Assembly: GCF_003478995.1 (NCBI RefSeq)
Contig: NZ_QUGI01000003.1
Coordinates: 62,001 to 126,000, forward strand
DNA: 64,000 nucleotides
Direction: 5' to 3'
Origin: Pseudoflavonifractor sp. AF19-9AC
Lineage (GTDB): Bacteria; Bacillota; Clostridia; Oscillospirales; Oscillospiraceae
Each line of letters starts with the position of its first letter. The first letter of the stretch is position 1. The notes beneath the pieces were generated by a model. That model saw nothing but the letters and a program-made list of their open reading frames with translations. It was not told the origin of the DNA and did not search any database. Made by a program: the position numbers and the translations under genes. This document shows positions 62,344 through 64,000 of the stretch, piece by piece.

Positions 62344-63126
62344 CTATACAGCGGAATTATACTCCAAGAAACAGCTCATTTTTCTTGGGTGTACTGCAGC
62401 TTTTTTCAGCTTGCTTGCTGCAATAGCCGCCATAATTTTATTTATGCTTCTGGCATGAACGGGACAGATACTGACACAGCGCATACAGCTAATGCATTTT
62501 TTACCATCAGTTTCAAATGGATTGGTCAACGAAATTGCTTGAACAGGGCATTTTTTCGCACACAATCCGCATTTCGTACAATTCTTTTCGGTAACTGGCT
62601 TGATGGGTACACCGTGATACTCCCGGTATGGGCTGCTGCCCGGAAGGTCCAAATTCTCTGGTATTTTGCCTTCCTCTATGCGCTGACAACTTTGTTTTGC
62701 GAATTGAGACAGTTCTTCCAAGTCATTTTGATTTGGGCGTCCTTTTGCATACTGATGCATGATCGAATGTTCTGCGGCAGCAGCAACAGCTGCTGCGCAG
62801 CAGAACCCCGAGTTTCTCAGTATCGTTTTTAATTCCAGCAACGTGTCATCGTAGGCCCGGTTTCCATACGCCACAATCAAGATGGCTTTTGCACCATTTG
62901 CACGGATCTGCTCTAAACGCGACGCCGCAATCTCCGGAACCCGTCCGCCAAAAGAAGGCACCGCCACGATGCAGGTATCCTCCTCGGCCAATGAAATTTG
63001 ATGAAAGTCCACTGTACAATCGGTCAGATCAATTGTTTTCGGCTCCTGGTCAAAGGCCTGCACAAATGGCTCAGCAACTTTATCCGTGCCTCCAGTAGGA
63101 CTGAACATAATTTTATATAGACTCAT
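62344..63126 (-). CDS. EFR1-family ferredoxin/flavodoxin-like protein
   Basis: 260 residues; ATG 63126 after AAGGAGAAG, overlapping the ArsR gene. The N-terminal 150 residues are flavodoxin-like ('KIMFSPTGGTDKVAEPFVQA', 'IVAVPSFGGRVPEIAA'), and the C-terminal part carries two 4Fe-4S clusters: 'CTKCGLCAKKCPVQAI' and 'CISCMRCVSICPVHA'. EFR1 proteins couple flavin and Fe-S electron transfer; the redox partner is unknown. Confidence 0.92.
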   Translation of the reverse strand: MSLYKIMFSPTGGTDKVAEPFVQAFDQEPKTIDLTDCTVDFHQISLAEEDTCIVAVPSFGGRVPEIAASRLEQIRANGAKAILIVAYGNRAYDDTLLELKTILRNSGFCCAAAVAAAAEHSIMHQYAKGRPNQNDLEELSQFAKQSCQRIEEGKIPENLDLPGSSPYREYHGVPIKPVTEKNCTKCGLCAKKCPVQAISLTNPFETDGKKCISCMRCVSICPVHARSINKIMAAIAASKLKKAAVHPRKMSCFLEYNSAV

Positions 63127-63488
63127 TTGTTCTTCTCCTTATATGTTGGACATTGTCTCATTTGTTCCACTGCTTGATGGAAAAGCTCTGATACTGCAAA
63201 CAAAGTACTGCTTGCAGTATCCAAATAATAGAAATTTTTTGTGCCTTCTCGTCTGACGTTCACGATGCCTGCATCCTTTAAAATTTTCAGATGGTGGGAC
63301 ACCGCTGCACGCGATATATTTGTAGAATTTTGAATTTCGCCTACGCGCAAACCTCCTGTTCCGCAATTTTCAATGAGCACACGGAGAATGAGTTGGCGTG
63401 TTTCATCTCCAATGGCACATAAAGCAGGACGGCAGGCATTAAATTTCTGCGCCAACTCATTGCAATTTATTTCCATTGCCTCCTCCAT
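63123..63488 (-). CDS. ArsR-family transcriptional regulator
   Basis: 121 residues. ATG 63488 lies after AAGGAAGGCGACAGG; a later ATG (63476) has a GGAGGAGG site too close. Winged helix: 'RVGEIQNSTNISRAAVSHHL' then 'KILKDAGIVNVRREGTKNFY'. A CxxC-type cysteine is not evident in the helix, so metal sensing is unclear; Cys residues near the N-terminus ('INCNEL', 'FNACRPALCAIGD') may serve. It overlaps the EFR1 gene and likely regulates it. Confidence 0.88.
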   Translation of the reverse strand: MEEAMEINCNELAQKFNACRPALCAIGDETRQLILRVLIENCGTGGLRVGEIQNSTNISRAAVSHHLKILKDAGIVNVRREGTKNFYYLDTASSTLFAVSELFHQAVEQMRQCPTYKEKNK

Positions 63489-63859
63489 CCTGTCGCCTTC
63501 CTTTCCAACGGTCAATATTGATAAACCATTATAGCACAAACGATTGCGCATGGATGATTGGTAAAGAAAATCAAGCTCATTTTCCTATACGTTCCACCGA
63601 AAATAGGATTGCTCCTCGAAACTGAACTGCAAGTAATTGAATCAATCATATTAAACTGCAAACCAAACTGAAAAAGCGCCTTCTGAACCCCGCAAATTTC
63701 AGAAGACGCTTTTGTCTGTTATGTGTGAAAACTATGATCTCTTCGCGGATAGAAACCGGTCGGTTTTTAATCTTTTTCCCAGAAGTCTCTGTCTAACCGC
63801 CCTTTGCGATGATCTTTTCCAGAGGCCTGGAGTCGCAATTTTGCAACCTGTTTTGTATC
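63489..63859. other. Non-coding stretch near the right end
   Basis: AT-rich; carries the terminator at 63671-63713. No supported gene. Confidence 0.5.
63671..63713. terminator. Hairpin terminator
   Basis: AAAAAGCGCCTTCTGAA and TTCAGAAGACGCTTTT arms with one mismatch, followed by a T-rich tail. It ends 147 bases after the stop of the partial minus-strand gene, so it may belong to it. Confidence 0.75.
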
Positions 63860-64000
63860 CTATCCCCCAACATTCTGAATACTGCATCCGGACTTTTCTT
63901 CTATGAAGTGAAAAAATTCCCGGGTACTTCCCCCCTCCAATGTTGCCTTTTCCATCGCGAGCGCGTGATCCTTTCCCACTACAAAAACGAGGTAATCTCC
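63860..64000 (-). CDS. Partial minus-strand gene at the window edge
   Basis: The C-terminal 46 codons end at a TAG (63860-63862) and continue past 64000. Composition is protein-like ('DYLVFVVGKDHALAMEKATL', 'EFFHFIEEKSGCSIQNVGG'). I cannot name the family from so short a piece. Confidence 0.35.
   Translation of the reverse strand, partial: GDYLVFVVGKDHALAMEKATLEGGSTREFFHFIEEKSGCSIQNVGG

Overview
The window looks like a chromosomal segment of a Gram-positive gut Clostridia member (Oscillospiraceae/Ruminococcaceae-like). The support is a fairly GC-rich genome with AGGAGG ribosome-binding sites before almost every gene, frequent ATGA/TTGA start-stop overlaps, and typical Clostridia families: DUF4340/Gld ABC operon, VTC-DUF4956-Cthe_2159 operon, EFR1 ferredoxin, CD1107-like serine recombinase remnant. 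No rRNA, tRNA or CRISPR was seen. The taxonomic call is inference from gene content only.

Region A (1-16.9 kb, all + strand) is a tightly packed array of 17 genes resembling a polyimmunity locus of polymorphic-toxin biology. It has a 1868-residue protein that strings together Imm33/DUF2185, TPR, DUF4261, SUFU and DUF4253-like domains. It also has a CbrC-family (colicin-tolerance) protein, a SMI1/KNR4-like protein, a DUF2262 protein, a second DUF4261 protein, DUF4304-like proteins, several orphan small acidic proteins, and an RtcB RNA ligase. No toxin is visible. A second, minus-strand block with the same families (DUF2185, Sel1 repeats, SUFU, a large membrane protein) lies at 50.5-55.0 kb.

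Region B (17.7-24.6 kb, minus strand) is one operon. It encodes a sigma-factor-like/transmembrane/cyclophilin fusion, a TauE/SafE exporter, an arylsulfate sulfotransferase-like protein, a membrane zinc-ribbon protein, a membrane J-protein and a short Hsp70. A remnant of a serine-recombinase element separates A and B.

Region C (24.8-38.5 kb) holds two paralogous OmpR-type two-component systems. One precedes a Gld-like ABC operon (ATPase, permease, GldG-like, DUF4340). The other is divergent from a VTC polyphosphate polymerase/DUF4956/Cthe_2159 operon and is followed by a PDZ-less HtrA-type protease.

Region D (38.6-50.3 kb) is partly decayed (DUF5301-like, DegV and AI-2E transporter pseudogenes). 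It also carries a radical SAM protein with a divergent cysteine-less paralog, a TetR regulator, a Ca-type P-ATPase, a TVP38-family protein, a cardiolipin synthase and a heparanase-like glycoside hydrolase.

Region E (55.7-62.2 kb) is a phosphonate module: DeoR regulator, PhnX, iron alcohol dehydrogenase, and PhnD-PhnC-PhnE-PhnE transporter. It is followed by an ArsR/EFR1-ferredoxin pair on the minus strand.

Five frame breaks sit in otherwise intact genes (25547, 29555, 33916, about 46905, 47462). At least four are in homopolymer runs, which suggests uncorrected long-read indels or, less likely, genuine switching. Broken genes are therefore given as whole loci with the break noted.
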